Positions 1-10,135 are shown, numbered from the stretch's first letter. The stretch is 64,000 bases of DNA from Enterobacteriaceae endosymbiont of Donacia marginata (GCF_012567685.1 NZ_CP046184.1:111200-175199), one strand, 5' to 3'. A program made the numbers and translations. Notes: generated from the letters alone by a model not told the origin.

Positions 1-526
1 GTCAGATATTTCTAGAGAAGGAGTACAAAGAGATTTATTACCATTAGTAGAGGGATGTACAGTATCAACAAAACATGGAATGGTTAAAACAGATCATATT
101 TTATTTATTGCTTCAGGATCATTTCAGATATCTAAACCTTCTGATTTAATTCCAGAATTACAAGGTAGATTACCTATTAGAGTTGAGTTAAAAGCATTAA
201 CTAGTAATGATTTTAAAAGAATTCTTATTGAACCAGATACATCGATAACAATACAATATAAAGCATTATTAGCAACTGAAAAAGTTAATATTATTTTTAC
301 TGAAGATGGTATAAAAAAAATTGCAGAATCTGCTTGGAAGGTAAATGAAACAACAGAAAATATAGGAGCTAGAAGATTACATACTGTTCTAGAACATTTA
401 ATGTCTGATATTTCTTATAATGCTAATGAATATTACAATAAATCTATTATTATTGATAAAAATTATGTAAGTAAACATCTAGATACTTTAATAATTAATG
501 AAGATATTAGCAGATATATTTTATAA
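1..526 (+). CDS. hslU: HslU ATPase (ClpY), C-terminal part
   Basis: ATPase and unfoldase subunit of the HslUV (ClpYQ) cytoplasmic protease. The reading frame is open from the first base of the window (frame beginning at base 2), so this is the 3' part of the gene, about 174 codons, roughly the last 40% of the usual ~443 residues. It opens within the conserved [18 protein letters not shown] segment that follows the AAA+ core. It continues through the sensor-2/C-domain stretch with [10 protein letters not shown] and ends DISRYIL, matching the conserved C-terminal tail that docks into HslV. The start and Walker motifs lie outside the window. It converges with hisI across a 65-base AT-rich spacer. 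HslV is expected just upstream, but this cannot be seen. Confidence 0.96.
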   Translation, partial: SDISREGVQRDLLPLVEGCTVSTKHGMVKTDHILFIASGSFQISKPSDLIPELQGRLPIRVELKALTSNDFKRILIEPDTSITIQYKALLATEKVNIIFTEDGIKKIAESAWKVNETTENIGARRLHTVLEHLMSDISYNANEYYNKSIIIDKNYVSKHLDTLIINEDISRYIL

Positions 527-591
527 AAAATTTTAAATTTTATTTAAAATAAATAATAAAAATAGAATTTTTTTTTTTTAAAATATTAAAA

Positions 592-1206
592 TTAAGAATT
601 TCTTTTTTTTAAAATTTTTATAATATCATATAAGTTAATATTTTTTATTTTTAATAGAACTATTAAATGATAAATTAAATCTGCTGTTTCTTGCATAGTT
701 TCTTTTTTATTATTATCATTTGCAGCTATAATAGTTTCTATAGCTTCTTCTCCTACTTTTTGTGTAATTCTCTTTAATCCACTTTGATATAATTTATGAG
801 TATATGAAGAAGAAGATTCTAGAGAACTTTTTTTTTTATTTAGAATATTTTCTAATAAATATAAAAAAGTAAAATCTGAGATAGTATTTTTAAAACAACT
901 ATATTCATTTAAATGACATGTTTTATTTATAGGTTTTACTAAAATAAGTAGTGTATCTTTATCACAATCTGTAGTAATTTTTTGTACATATAAAAAATTA
1001 CCTGTTGTTTCACCTTTTGTCCATATTTTATTTCTGGTTCTAGAAAAAAAAGTGACTTTTTTATTTTTTAATGTGATTTGAAGAGCTTTTTGATTCATAT
1101 ATGCATGCATAAGTATTTGACCTGAAATTTTATGTTGTATAATTACAGGAATTAATCCATTTATTTTAGTCCAATTTAAATTATTTAAAATATCTTGTTT
1201 TAACAT
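592..1206 (-). CDS. hisI: Bifunctional phosphoribosyl-AMP cyclohydrolase / phosphoribosyl-ATP pyrophosphatase
   Basis: Catalyses the second and third steps of histidine synthesis. At 204 residues it is the length of the fused enterobacterial HisIE. The N-terminal cyclohydrolase domain (about 1-115) shows [10 protein letters not shown] and WTKGETTGN. The C-terminal MazG-like pyrophosphohydrolase domain (about 118-204) shows [11 protein letters not shown]. It is the last gene of the his operon, and its ATG overlaps the end of hisF by seven bases, implying translational coupling. Both domains look complete. Confidence 0.96.
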   Translation of the reverse strand: MLKQDILNNLNWTKINGLIPVIIQHKISGQILMHAYMNQKALQITLKNKKVTFFSRTRNKIWTKGETTGNFLYVQKITTDCDKDTLLILVKPINKTCHLNEYSCFKNTISDFTFLYLLENILNKKKSSLESSSSYTHKLYQSGLKRITQKVGEEAIETIIAANDNNKKETMQETADLIYHLIVLLKIKNINLYDIIKILKKRNS

Positions 1207-1979
1207 ATTCTAACCTCAATATTTTTTTTATGTAAAAATTTTTTTAAAATCTTAATATTAATTATATTTTTATGAAATACTGATGCAGCTAAAGCCCCAT
1301 CAACATTTACTTTTTTATGAAAAACATCATAAAAACTATTAAAAGAACCTGCTCCACCAGAAGCAATTAAAGGAATTTGACAAACTCTTCTTACTTTTTT
1401 TAATTGTACTATATCATATCCTGAACATAACCCATCTTGATTCATCATATTTAATACTATTTCGCCTGCTCCTAATTTTTGTACTTTTTTTACCCATTCG
1501 ATTGTTTCCCAATTGGTTATTTTTATATTTTTTTTATTACCAGTGTATTTATATACATAATACTTTTTATCTTTTTTGTTATACCAAGAATCTATTCCAA
1601 CAACAATACATTGTTTTCCAAAATATTTAGATAATTTTGTAATTAAAGAAGGATTATTTAATGCAGGCGTATTTATAGATATTTTTTCAGCTCCTGAATG
1701 TAATATTTTTGCAGCGTCATCTATAGATTTTATCCCTCCTGCTATACAAATAGGTATACTAATTATTTTTGCAATTTTTGATATCCATTTTTTATCTACT
1801 AATCGATGGTCAATAGATGCTGTAATATCATAAAATACTAATTCATCAGCTCCATCTTTATCATACTTATTAGCTAAAGATAAAATATCACCTATAATTT
1901 TATGATTTTTAAATTGTTTTCCTTTTACTACTACATTTTGATAGACATCTAAACATGGAATTATTCTTTTTGCCAACAT
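1200..1979 (-). CDS. hisF: Imidazole glycerol phosphate synthase, cyclase subunit
   Basis: Cyclase subunit of the HisHF complex. It uses ammonia delivered from HisH to convert PRFAR to imidazole glycerol phosphate and AICAR. The (beta/alpha)8 barrel is 259 residues, the usual length. It starts with RIIPCLDV (catalytic Asp 11 in the CLDV motif) and carries the second catalytic Asp in VGIDSW. Phosphate-binding glycine loops include IASGGAG. The start overlaps the 3' end of hisA by 19 bases, as expected in a compacted his operon. Confidence 0.97.
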   Translation of the reverse strand: MLAKRIIPCLDVYQNVVVKGKQFKNHKIIGDILSLANKYDKDGADELVFYDITASIDHRLVDKKWISKIAKIISIPICIAGGIKSIDDAAKILHSGAEKISINTPALNNPSLITKLSKYFGKQCIVVGIDSWYNKKDKKYYVYKYTGNKKNIKITNWETIEWVKKVQKLGAGEIVLNMMNQDGLCSGYDIVQLKKVRRVCQIPLIASGGAGSFNSFYDVFHKKVNVDGALAASVFHKNIINIKILKKFLHKKNIEVRIC

Positions 1980-2701
1980 AAATTAGCCTCTTGAATAGTA
2001 AATTTTTTTTCTAAAAAAGCTCTTCCTATAATTATATGTTTTACTCCACTTTTTTTTAAATTAATAATATCTTGTAATGATGAAATACCTCCTGATGCTT
2101 GAAAAAAAATTTGAGGATAATTTTTAACTATTTCAGTATATAAATTTATATTTGGACCTAAATAAGTTCCATCTCTAGAAATATCTGTACATAATACATG
2201 TTTTAATCCTAAATCTAAGAATTTTTCAATAATATCTTCAAAAATTATATTACTTTTATCTTGCCACCCATTAATAAAAATTATTTTTTGATTTTTTTTA
2301 TTGATTTTAATATCTAATGCCAAAATAATAGAATTTGGATTATATAATCTAAACCATTTTTGTACATCTTTAAAATTTTTGATAATAGAAGATCCTAATA
2401 TAATTTGTACTTTAGGTATTAAATTAAAAATTAAATCTATATCTTTTTTAGATCTGATCCCGCCCCCTAATTGTATAGGAGGTAAATTATATTTAAAAAT
2501 TTTTTTTAATAAAACTATTTGTTTTTTACTAGGATTTTTTGCCCCATCTAAATCTATAATATGAATTTTTTGAGCTCCCTGTTTTATATATTTCTTTATA
2601 TAAAACAAAGGTTCATATAAATATTTACGTTTTAAATTAAATTTCCCTTGATGTAATCTAACTACTTGTCCTTTTATTAAATCAATTGCTGGAATAATCA
2701 T
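1961..2701 (-). CDS. hisA: ProFAR isomerase
   Basis: Isomerises ProFAR to PRFAR, the step before HisHF. It is a 246-residue (beta/alpha)8 barrel, paralogous to HisF. The N-terminus [16 protein letters not shown] contains the catalytic Asp of the AIDL motif, and the second catalytic Asp is in CTDISRDGT. The phosphate-binding loops QLGGGIRS and ASGGISS are intact. It begins nine bases after hisH ends and overlaps hisF, so it is co-transcribed. Confidence 0.97.
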   Translation of the reverse strand: MIIPAIDLIKGQVVRLHQGKFNLKRKYLYEPLFYIKKYIKQGAQKIHIIDLDGAKNPSKKQIVLLKKIFKYNLPPIQLGGGIRSKKDIDLIFNLIPKVQIILGSSIIKNFKDVQKWFRLYNPNSIILALDIKINKKNQKIIFINGWQDKSNIIFEDIIEKFLDLGLKHVLCTDISRDGTYLGPNINLYTEIVKNYPQIFFQASGGISSLQDIINLKKSGVKHIIIGRAFLEKKFTIQEANLCWQKE

Positions 2702-2709
2702 ATTTTATC

Positions 2710-3300
2710 TTATATATTTAAAAAATTTTTAATTAATTGAATACCATTAATTCCTGATCTTTCTGGATGAAATTGAACTCCAAAAAAATTTTCTTTTTGA
2801 ATAACAGAACTAAATTCTTTTTCATAATTAGTAGTAGCTATTGTATTATTATTAATATCAATATTATAACTATGTGAAAAATAAAAATAAGAATTTTGAT
2901 TAATATTATTAAATAATGGTGATGATATTATATTATTTACTTTATTCCAACCCATATGTGGGATAGGTTTATATCTATTATCCATTAAATTTACAGAATA
3001 ATTTAAAATTCCTAATGTAGCAATGCCTTCATTTTCTTCACTGTATTTCCCTAAAATTTGCATACCTAAGCATATTCCCAAAACATCTTTTTTACAATCT
3101 TGAATTAATTTTATTAAATTATCATTTTTTAATTTTTTTATTATAGAATCAGCAGAACCTACTCCTGGTAAAAAAATTTTGTCAGCATCTAAAATTAATT
3201 TTTTTTTATTTGTAATTTTTGAACTAAATCCTATTTTTTTTATAGTAGATTGTAAAGAATAAAAATTACCACAAGATGTATCTAAAATCACAATTTTCAA
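2710..3300 (-). CDS. hisH: Imidazole glycerol phosphate synthase, glutamine amidotransferase subunit
   Basis: Class I glutaminase partner of HisF. The nucleophile Cys is in GICLGMQ and the His/Glu of the triad are in FHPERSG. Length is 196 residues, as in enterobacteria. The start is a TTG: the codon at 3300-3298 overlaps the hisB TGA stop, and an AGGAG Shine-Dalgarno lies eight bases upstream inside the hisB end. Family alignment (KIVILDTSCGN at the N-terminus) supports this start. The two-base stop/start overlap suggests coupled translation with hisB. Confidence 0.96.
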   Translation of the reverse strand: MKIVILDTSCGNFYSLQSTIKKIGFSSKITNKKKLILDADKIFLPGVGSADSIIKKLKNDNLIKLIQDCKKDVLGICLGMQILGKYSEENEGIATLGILNYSVNLMDNRYKPIPHMGWNKVNNIISSPLFNNINQNSYFYFSHSYNIDINNNTIATTNYEKEFSSVIQKENFFGVQFHPERSGINGIQLIKNFLNI

Positions 3301-4367
3301 ATTAAAACTCCTTTTGAACTTGGAATAATATGATTATTCCCTACTTTTATAGCTTGTTTTAAAGAACATCCAAATGCTTTAAATAAACTTTCAATTTTAT
3401 GATGATCATTTTCGCCTGTAACTTTTAAGTATATATTACATGCCATAGAATATGATAAAGAATAAAAAAAATGTTTAATCATTTCTGTGTTTAAATCTCC
3501 AACTTTTTGGTATTTAAAGTTTACATGATATTGTAAATATGGTCTTCCTGATAAATCAATTGCACATTGAGCCAAAGATTCATCCATCGGTAATAAAAAA
3601 CCAAATCTATTAATTCCTTTTTTATTTCCAATAGCTTTTAAAAAAGTTTTTCCTAATGTTATTGCAATATCTTCTATTGTATGATGATCATCAATATATA
3701 GATCTCCCTTACTATAAATATTTAAAATAAAACCTCCATGTATCGCTATTTGTTCTAACATATGATTTAAAAAATTAATTCCAGTATTAATATTATTTTT
3801 TCCTTTTTTATCTAAAAATAATTCAACATCTATTATTGTTTCTTTTGTTATTCGTTTTATTGTAGCATATCTTTTTATTGGTGTTAATTTAGTTAAAATA
3901 TCTAACCAATTACATGTTTTTTGATTATATAAAATACCATTAATCCCAATATTTTTTGCTAATTTTATATCAGTTAAACGATCTCCTATAACATAACTAT
4001 TTATATTATCTAAATTATTATTCAAATATTGTTTTAATAATGTTATATTTGGTTTTCTACATATACAATTATCATAAGAATAATGAGGACAGATAAAAAC
4101 ATTTTCAAATTCAATACCTTGAGATTTAAAAATATTAATCATAAAATTATGGGGAATATTAAAAGATTTATAAGAAAAATGTTTAGTACCTAACCCATCT
4201 TGGTTTGTAATTATTACAAATAAATAAGAAAATTTTTTTAATTCTGATAATGCAATAATAACATTTTTTTCAAAAAACAATTTATTAATATTATCAACTT
4301 GATAATTTCTTTTAGGTTCAGATATTAACGTACCATCTCTATCTATAAAAAGTATTTTTTTTAGCAT
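3297..4367 (-). CDS. hisB: Bifunctional histidinol-phosphatase / imidazoleglycerol-phosphate dehydratase
   Basis: Two-domain enterobacterial-type HisB (356 residues). The N-terminal HAD phosphatase (about 1-165) has the FIDRDGT nucleophile motif and a Cys-rich zinc loop (CPHYSYDNCICRKP). The C-terminal dehydratase (about 168-356) has the duplicated metal-binding motifs HMLEQIAIHGG, DDHHTIED and ENDHHKIE. It performs steps 7 and 9 of the pathway. ATG start. It follows the hisD-hisC gene by 27 bases and overlaps the hisH start. Confidence 0.97.
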   Translation of the reverse strand: MLKKILFIDRDGTLISEPKRNYQVDNINKLFFEKNVIIALSELKKFSYLFVIITNQDGLGTKHFSYKSFNIPHNFMINIFKSQGIEFENVFICPHYSYDNCICRKPNITLLKQYLNNNLDNINSYVIGDRLTDIKLAKNIGINGILYNQKTCNWLDILTKLTPIKRYATIKRITKETIIDVELFLDKKGKNNINTGINFLNHMLEQIAIHGGFILNIYSKGDLYIDDHHTIEDIAITLGKTFLKAIGNKKGINRFGFLLPMDESLAQCAIDLSGRPYLQYHVNFKYQKVGDLNTEMIKHFFYSLSYSMACNIYLKVTGENDHHKIESLFKAFGCSLKQAIKVGNNHIIPSSKGVLI

Positions 4368-4394
4368 ATAATAAAGTCTTTTTCTATAAAATTA

Positions 4395-6797
4395 TTAGAA
4401 AGATAATTTTTTTATTTCAAAAAATAATTTTTTACATTCAATAAATGTTCCTATAGTAATTCTTAAACAATTATTTAATTTTTTTTCATGATTTTGATTT
4501 CTTACAATAATTTTTTTTTTAATTAATTTTTTAAATATAATTTCAGAATTATGAAATTTTATTAAAATAAAATTAGTTGAACTATTAAATATATTTTTTA
4601 TACAACTACAATTTTTTAAATGTTTTATTAACCATTGTTTATTATTAATTATTGTTTTTACATTATTTTTCATAATAATTAAATTTTTCAAATTTAAAGC
4701 TTGTATCGCAATGTCTATAACAGGCTCAGGTATTGGATAAGGAGCAATTACTTTAATTAATATATCAATAATATATTTATTTGCTAAAATAAATCCACAA
4801 CGTAATCCTGCTAATGCAAATGCTTTTGATAAAGTTCTTAATATAATTAAATTATTATATTTATTTATAAAATTAGTTAGAGTTTGATCTATACAAAATT
4901 CAATATATGCTTCATCAATAACGATGATTATTTTATTTTTTATTAATTCTAATAATTTTATTATATTATTTTGATTTATATAATTTCCAGTTGGATTATT
5001 AGGATTACAAATAAAAATAATTTTAATATTATGAAGATTTTGTTTAATTTTATTTAGATCTAAATCCCAATTACTATTACTATTAATAGTAATATATTTT
5101 ATATCTAATATTTCTGCAGTAACACGATACATATCGTATGTTGGGGGACAAAATAATATTTTATCATTTTTTTTATTACAAAATGTACGTATTATTAAAT
5201 CAATACCTTCATCTGCTCCTCTTGTAATTAAAATATTTTTACTATTTAAATTTACATATTTACTATATAAATTAATTAATTCTTTAGATTGTGGTTCTGG
5301 ATATTTATTAAATATTCTTTTATTTAAAGAAAAAATAGAAGTAATAGGAGATTCATTTGCATTTAATGATATTAAATTATTAGTATTATTTTTATATAAA
5401 GATCTTGCAGATTTATATGGAGTAAAATTAAGGATATTTTTTCTAACTATTTTATAAATACTATTATTTTTTTTTTGCTTAAAACAATTTTTATTAATAT
5501 ATTTTTTTCTTATTGTAATAGAATTACTATGACCTAATAAGTTTTCTTTTTTTGCCATAATTTCTACTGTATCTGAAATATTTAATAATCCTTGTTTTGT
5601 TAATTTTTGAACAGATATTCTTTTTTGAAAATCAGAAATTCCTAAACATGAATATGTTGTGGCATAACCATAAGTAGGTAAAACATGATTAGTACCTGAA
5701 GCGTAATCACCTACTGATTCAGGTGCCCAATGGCCTAAAAATATTGATCCTGCATTAATAATTTTAGACAAAATTTTATCATAATTATTACATTGAATAA
5801 TAAGATGTTCAGGAGCATATTTATTTACTATTTTTATACATTCTTCAATATTATTAACTATTATAATAAAACTATTATTAAGAGATTTTTTTGCTATATT
5901 TTTTTTAGGTAATTTTTCTAATTGTATAGAAAGTTCTTTTTGAACTAATTTAGCTATTTTTTCTTCAATAGTAATTAAAAATACTTGTGAATCTATCCCA
6001 TGTTCTGCTTGTGATAATAAATCAGCTACAATAAAATTATAATTTGCAGATCTATCAGCTAAAATCATTAATTCTGATGGTCCCGCTGGCATATCAATAG
6101 ATATATTTTTATAAGATTTATTGTGATTACTTACCTGTCTTTTCGCTTCTGTAACAAAAAAATTTCCCGGACCAAAAATTTTATCTACTTTATTAATAGA
6201 TTCTGTCCCATAAGCCATTGCTGCTATAGCTTGTGCTCCACCTATTTGAAAAATATTATCTATATTACATAAATATGAAGCAAATAAAATTTCATTAGAT
6301 ATTGGAGCTGGAGAACATAATATAATATTAGGACATAATGCTAATTTAGCTGGGATTCCTAACATTAATACAGTAGAAAATAAAGAAGAGGTCCCTCCTG
6401 GTACATATAATCCTATTTTTGATATAGGACGATAGATTTGGTAACAAAATACTCCAGATATAATTTCAATTTTTTTTTTTTTTAAAATTTGATATTTATG
6501 AAATTTATATATATTATTATATGCATTTTTTATTGCATTTTTAATATTTTTATCTATATAAAATTTTGAATTATATATTTTTTTTTTATCTATTTTTAAA
6601 TTATTAATATTTATTTTATCAAATAAAAGATTATATTTTTTTAATGCATTATCCCCTTTATTTTTAACTTTTTCTAAAATATTTGTTACCTCATTTTTAA
6701 TTTTTTGATCTATTAAAAATATTGGTCTAGATAATATTTTTTTTTTTTGTTCTTTATTATAATTATGCCAATAAACTAAATTATTTAAAATATTCAT
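4395..6797 (-). CDS. HisD-HisC fusion: histidinol dehydrogenase + histidinol-phosphate aminotransferase
   Basis: A single 800-codon frame covers two genes that are normally separate neighbours. Residues about 1-435 are histidinol dehydrogenase (HisD), with SQAEHG zinc ligands, YAPEHLIIQ, the substrate segment GHWAPESVGDYASGTNH and the C-terminal LGHS histidine. Residues about 445-800 are the PLP aminotransferase HisC, with NANES, NPNNPTG, DEAYIEF and the LSKAFALAG Schiff-base lysine. No internal ATG exists at the expected HisC start; the natural N-terminus of HisC aligns right after the junction. The junction is an A10 run at 5467-5476 (minus strand). One extra A would bring TAA TAG (5466-5461) into frame and end HisD at its normal length. 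So this is either a real fusion or a slippage-dependent pair. Confidence 0.93.
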   Translation of the reverse strand: MNILNNLVYWHNYNKEQKKKILSRPIFLIDQKIKNEVTNILEKVKNKGDNALKKYNLLFDKININNLKIDKKKIYNSKFYIDKNIKNAIKNAYNNIYKFHKYQILKKKKIEIISGVFCYQIYRPISKIGLYVPGGTSSLFSTVLMLGIPAKLALCPNIILCSPAPISNEILFASYLCNIDNIFQIGGAQAIAAMAYGTESINKVDKIFGPGNFFVTEAKRQVSNHNKSYKNISIDMPAGPSELMILADRSANYNFIVADLLSQAEHGIDSQVFLITIEEKIAKLVQKELSIQLEKLPKKNIAKKSLNNSFIIIVNNIEECIKIVNKYAPEHLIIQCNNYDKILSKIINAGSIFLGHWAPESVGDYASGTNHVLPTYGYATTYSCLGISDFQKRISVQKLTKQGLLNISDTVEIMAKKENLLGHSNSITIRKKYINKNCFKQKKNNSIYKIVRKNILNFTPYKSARSLYKNNTNNLISLNANESPITSIFSLNKRIFNKYPEPQSKELINLYSKYVNLNSKNILITRGADEGIDLIIRTFCNKKNDKILFCPPTYDMYRVTAEILDIKYITINSNSNWDLDLNKIKQNLHNIKIIFICNPNNPTGNYINQNNIIKLLELIKNKIIIVIDEAYIEFCIDQTLTNFINKYNNLIILRTLSKAFALAGLRCGFILANKYIIDILIKVIAPYPIPEPVIDIAIQALNLKNLIIMKNNVKTIINNKQWLIKHLKNCSCIKNIFNSSTNFILIKFHNSEIIFKKLIKKKIIVRNQNHEKKLNNCLRITIGTFIECKKLFFEIKKLSF

Positions 6798-6801
6798 TTT
6801 A

Positions 6802-7701
6802 TTACTCCATTATTTTTTCAATAGGTAAAACTAAGATAGAATTTACACCTAATAATTTTAATTTTTCCATTTTTTCCCAAAATAATGTTTCACTACATAC
6901 CATATGTATAACTACGTTTTTTGTATTTCCTATTAATGGGAAAATAGTTGGATTTTTAACATATGATAATAATGACATTACCATTTTTAATTTTTTATTA
7001 GGAACATGTAAAATGATATATTTAGATTCTCTAGCTTGAATAACTCCCTTAATTCTTGCTAATAATTTATTTACTAATTTTTGTTTAAAATTTGTTATTT
7101 TATCATAACGTTGTATTAAGCATGCTTGTGAAATATATATAATTTCTACTTCCTTAATTCCATGTGCTTCTAAAGTAGCTCCTGTTGAAACTAAATCACA
7201 AATAGCATTAGATAATCCTAATCTAGGCGCTAATTCTACTGATCCATTTAACATACAAGATTTAAATGTAATATGATGTTGATCAAGATATTTTTTTAAT
7301 AAATTAGGATAAGAAGTTGCAATACAGGTATTTTGTAAAGATTGCAATCCTGTATAATTTTTATTAATAGGTATTGCTATAGATAATCTGCATATACCAA
7401 AATTTAACTTACGTAATATTAAATATTTTGCATTATCTCCTCTTGATAACCTAGCTAACACTTCTTCTTCTAAAACATTTTGACCAATAATACCTAAATC
7501 AACAACACCTTCCATAATTAATCCAGGAATATCATCATCACGTACTCTTAAGATATCAATCGGCATATTTTCTGCAAAAGCTATTAACTTCTGTTGTTGT
7601 AAATTAATTTTAAGACCACAATTTTTTAGTAGTTTACTAGATTCATTACTTAAACGACCAGACTTTTGCATAGCTATACGTAAACGATTGTTATCCGGCA
7701 T
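6802..7701 (-). CDS. hisG: ATP phosphoribosyltransferase
   Basis: Committed step of histidine synthesis: ATP plus PRPP gives phosphoribosyl-ATP. The 299 residues match the long hexameric HisG, including a C-terminal ACT-like regulatory domain (about 225-299) that senses histidine. Recognisable segments are [13 protein letters not shown] at the N-terminus, [15 protein letters not shown] and the PRPP-binding [13 protein letters not shown]. First gene of the his operon. AAGGA lies seven bases before the ATG. The 137 bases upstream hold no His-codon-rich leader peptide. Confidence 0.97.
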   Translation of the reverse strand: MPDNNRLRIAMQKSGRLSNESSKLLKNCGLKINLQQQKLIAFAENMPIDILRVRDDDIPGLIMEGVVDLGIIGQNVLEEEVLARLSRGDNAKYLILRKLNFGICRLSIAIPINKNYTGLQSLQNTCIATSYPNLLKKYLDQHHITFKSCMLNGSVELAPRLGLSNAICDLVSTGATLEAHGIKEVEIIYISQACLIQRYDKITNFKQKLVNKLLARIKGVIQARESKYIILHVPNKKLKMVMSLLSYVKNPTIFPLIGNTKNVVIHMVCSETLFWEKMEKLKLLGVNSILVLPIEKIME

Positions 7702-7838
7702 ACTTTTATCCTTTTTTTAAAAAATTTAAAATTTTTAAAAATTAAATTTTATGTTAAAACTAATTATTTTAATTAAACTTAAATAAATTATAAAAAAATA
7801 ACAACTATTTTCCTTAAAATTTTATGCAATAATTTAAA

Positions 7839-8306
7839 TTATTTATTTTTTATATATCCTAAATCTTGATTTAAAGGGTTTTTAGCAGAAATACGAGCTA
7901 ATTTATCACATTTATTATTTAGTTTATGATATGAATGACTTTTTATCCATTTCCAATAAATATTATGTTGAGATAAAGATAATTCTAATCTTTTCCATAA
8001 ATCAATATTTTTTACTATTTTTTTATTATTACGTATCCAATTATATTTTTTCCAGTTATATAACCATATTGTAATCCCTTTTTTTAAATAATTACTATCA
8101 GTAAATAGATAAATATTACAATTTTCTTTTAAAGATTCTAATGCAATAATAGAAGCCATTAATTCCATTCTATTATTAGTTGTAAAAAAAAATCCTTTAG
8201 TTAAAATTTTTTCATATTTATGATATTTTAATATAGCAGCACAACCTCCAGGTCCAGGATTATGTATACAAGAACCATCAGTAAAAATATTTATATTTTT
8301 ATACAT
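7839..8306 (-). CDS. rnhA: Ribonuclease HI
   Basis: Degrades the RNA strand of RNA-DNA hybrids. I chose the ATG at 8306, which gives 155 residues, exactly the E. coli length. The longer frame to 8369 would run into the divergent dnaQ gene and adds unconserved residues. Catalytic residues are Asp10 (FTDGSC), Glu48 (NNRMELMA), Asp70 (FTDSNY) and the late Asp in NNKCDKLA. It is transcribed away from dnaQ with only 39 bases between start codons, the ancestral enteric arrangement. Confidence 0.95.
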   Translation of the reverse strand: MYKNINIFTDGSCIHNPGPGGCAAILKYHKYEKILTKGFFFTTNNRMELMASIIALESLKENCNIYLFTDSNYLKKGITIWLYNWKKYNWIRNNKKIVKNIDLWKRLELSLSQHNIYWKWIKSHSYHKLNNKCDKLARISAKNPLNQDLGYIKNK

Positions 8307-8345
8307 ATTATTTTTATTAAAATTTATATTATTTATATAACAAAT

Positions 8346-9083
8346 ATGAAAAAAATTAATATACGTCAAGTAGTTTTAGATACAGAAACAACAGGAATGA
8401 ATTTATCTTATCCTTATTATATAGGACATCGTATTATAGAAATAGGTATTATTGAAATTATTAATCGTAATATTACAAAAAATTACTTTCATACATATAT
8501 AAATCCAGAGAAAAAAATAAGTAAGGAAGCATTTAATATCCATGGTATTTCTAATAAATTTCTATCTACTAAACCTGTTTTTTCTGATATATTAGACAAT
8601 TTTCTTAATTTTATTAAAGGAGCAGAACTTATTATTCATAATGCTCAATTTGATATTAATTTTTTAAATTATGAATTATCATTTATAAAAAAAAAAATAC
8701 CTAAAATTGAAGATATTTGTATAATAACAGATACACTTAAAATAGCTCGAAATATTTTTCCAGGAAAGAGAAATTCATTAAATTCTTTATGTAATAGATT
8801 TAATATTGATATAAGCAAACGTAATTTACATGGAGCTTTATTAGACGCAAAATTGTTGGCTCATGTTTTTTTATTTATGACTACTAAACAAAATTCATTT
8901 CAATTAAAATTTTTAAAAGAAAAAGATAATATTTTTAATAATAAATTAAAATTTTTACATAAAAAATTAAAAGAAAAAAAATTATTAATTATAAATGCTT
9001 CTGAAGAAGAATTAAAATTACATCAATTAAAATTAAATTTAATTAAAAATAGATGTGGTTTTTCTTTATGGGAAAAAAAATAA
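8346..9083 (+). CDS. dnaQ: DNA polymerase III epsilon subunit (3'-5' proofreading exonuclease)
   Basis: Proofreading exonuclease of the replicative polymerase core. The start is the ATG at 8346 (MKKINIRQVVLDTETTG); earlier in-frame ATGs would overlap rnhA. DEDDh motifs are complete: DTETTG (Asp/Glu), HNAQFD (Asp), and the final His and Asp in LHGALLDAKLLA. Length is 245 residues, including the C-terminal segment that binds DnaE. tRNA-Asp follows downstream as in E. coli. Retention of proofreading is notable beside a MutS with an altered ATPase motif in the same window. Confidence 0.95.
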   Translation: MKKINIRQVVLDTETTGMNLSYPYYIGHRIIEIGIIEIINRNITKNYFHTYINPEKKISKEAFNIHGISNKFLSTKPVFSDILDNFLNFIKGAELIIHNAQFDINFLNYELSFIKKKIPKIEDICIITDTLKIARNIFPGKRNSLNSLCNRFNIDISKRNLHGALLDAKLLAHVFLFMTTKQNSFQLKFLKEKDNIFNNKLKFLHKKLKEKKLLIINASEEELKLHQLKLNLIKNRCGFSLWEKK

Positions 9084-9092
9084 ATAAAAATA

Positions 9093-9124
9093 TTGACGAC
9101 TAAAGATATAAAATATAGTATAAT
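9093..9124 (+). promoter_or_regulatory. Putative sigma-70 promoter of tRNA-Asp
   Basis: A TTGACG -35 element (9093-9098) precedes an AT-rich -10 region with TATAGT (9114-9119) and TATAAT (9119-9124). The tRNA begins at 9133. Spacing is not ideal (15 or 20 bases), so the exact -10 is uncertain. A TTGAC core is rare in this AT-rich spacer. Confidence 0.5.
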
Positions 9125-9132
9125 AATACTAT

Positions 9133-9206
9133 GGTGCGATAGTTCAGTTGGTTAGAATACCGGCTTGTCACGCCGGGGGTCACGGGTTCAAATCCCGTTC
9201 GCACCG
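9133..9206 (+). tRNA. tRNA-Asp (anticodon GTC)
   Basis: 74 bases folding as a cloverleaf. The acceptor stem is GGTGCGA/TCGCACC with discriminator G, the anticodon stem CCGGC/GCCGG with loop TTGTCAC, and the T arm CGGGTTCAAATCCCG. The position after dnaQ matches the E. coli aspV locus. The 3' CCA is not encoded (the discriminator is followed by TATA), so CCA must be added by tRNA nucleotidyltransferase. Confidence 0.97.
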
Positions 9207-9238
9207 TATATTTTATTTGAGAATAAGAAATAATAATA

Positions 9239-10087
9239 TTAATCATTATTAATCCATAATACACATGATTTTTTATATAATTCTAAATTATTTTTTAAAA
9301 TATTAATTAAATCTGAACAAATTTCTTTTTTATTTATAAAATCATTAATCCAAAAAAAAACAGTAAAATTAATTGAATTATTAGTAATTTCATCAACAAT
9401 TACATTAACAATTGAATTTTTTATTATTTTATCATTTAATGAAACAGTATCTAATAAGATTTTTTTAATCATATTAATATCTTTTTGTATTAAATTTCGT
9501 GCAATACCTAAAGTAATTTTATTTCGATATTCATCAGATTTAGAAAAATTTATTATATTTTCTGTAAGAATCTTACCATTAGGGACAGATATAATACTTC
9601 CATCAAATGTTTTAAAAAGAGTACAAAAAATTTCAACATTAGTAATTTTACCAGTGACATTACCTATATTAATATAATCTCCAACTTTAAAAATACGGAA
9701 TGTAATAATTAATAATCCTGATGCTAAATTTGATAAAGCACTTTGCCATGCTAAACCTATTACTAATCCTATAGTTCCAAAAGCAGCAAAAATTGATGAT
9801 GTTTTTAATCCTATACTACTTAATGCACTAACTATAACAAATATAGTTAAACTATATTTAAAAATATTTGTTAAAAAGCCAGTTGTAATTGGATCTATAT
9901 TCCTAATAGTAAAAACATTTCTTGTTGTTTTAGTAACAATTCTTACCCCCCACAATCCAAAAAATAAAATCATACCTGCTAAAACAAAATGTTCGCATTG
10001 ATATAAAATAAAAATTCTATTTTTAAATATCCACAATTTTATAAAATCTAATACACTAGTAAATTTATTCATATTTGAATAATCCAT
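9239..10087 (-). CDS. mscS: Small-conductance mechanosensitive channel
   Basis: Inner-membrane channel that opens under tension to release solutes during osmotic downshock. The 282 residues match MscS. Three N-terminal hydrophobic segments (about 28-55, 68-92, 96-130) include the pore-lining TM3 pattern GTIGLVIGLAWQSALSNLAS. A cytoplasmic beta domain follows with FRIFKVGDYI and SVPNGKILTENIINFS. It heads the conserved order tktA-pgk-fbaA-mscS. The C-terminal tail is slightly shorter than in E. coli. It may be one of few osmotic safety valves in this cell. Confidence 0.93.
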   Translation of the reverse strand: MDYSNMNKFTSVLDFIKLWIFKNRIFILYQCEHFVLAGMILFFGLWGVRIVTKTTRNVFTIRNIDPITTGFLTNIFKYSLTIFVIVSALSSIGLKTSSIFAAFGTIGLVIGLAWQSALSNLASGLLIITFRIFKVGDYINIGNVTGKITNVEIFCTLFKTFDGSIISVPNGKILTENIINFSKSDEYRNKITLGIARNLIQKDINMIKKILLDTVSLNDKIIKNSIVNVIVDEITNNSINFTVFFWINDFINKKEICSDLINILKNNLELYKKSCVLWINND

Positions 10088-10135
10088 TCTATGAAATAAT
10101 TTGTATTTTTTTTTATAATTAAAATAATTTATTTT

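Noticed and set aside
1576-1833. Open frame antisense to hisF
   Set aside because: Short, hydrophobic by chance, and embedded in a clearly conserved hisF.
4395-6797. Treating hisD-hisC as a frameshifted pseudogene
   Set aside because: Both catalytic halves are complete and in one frame; no stop or frame break is present in the given sequence.
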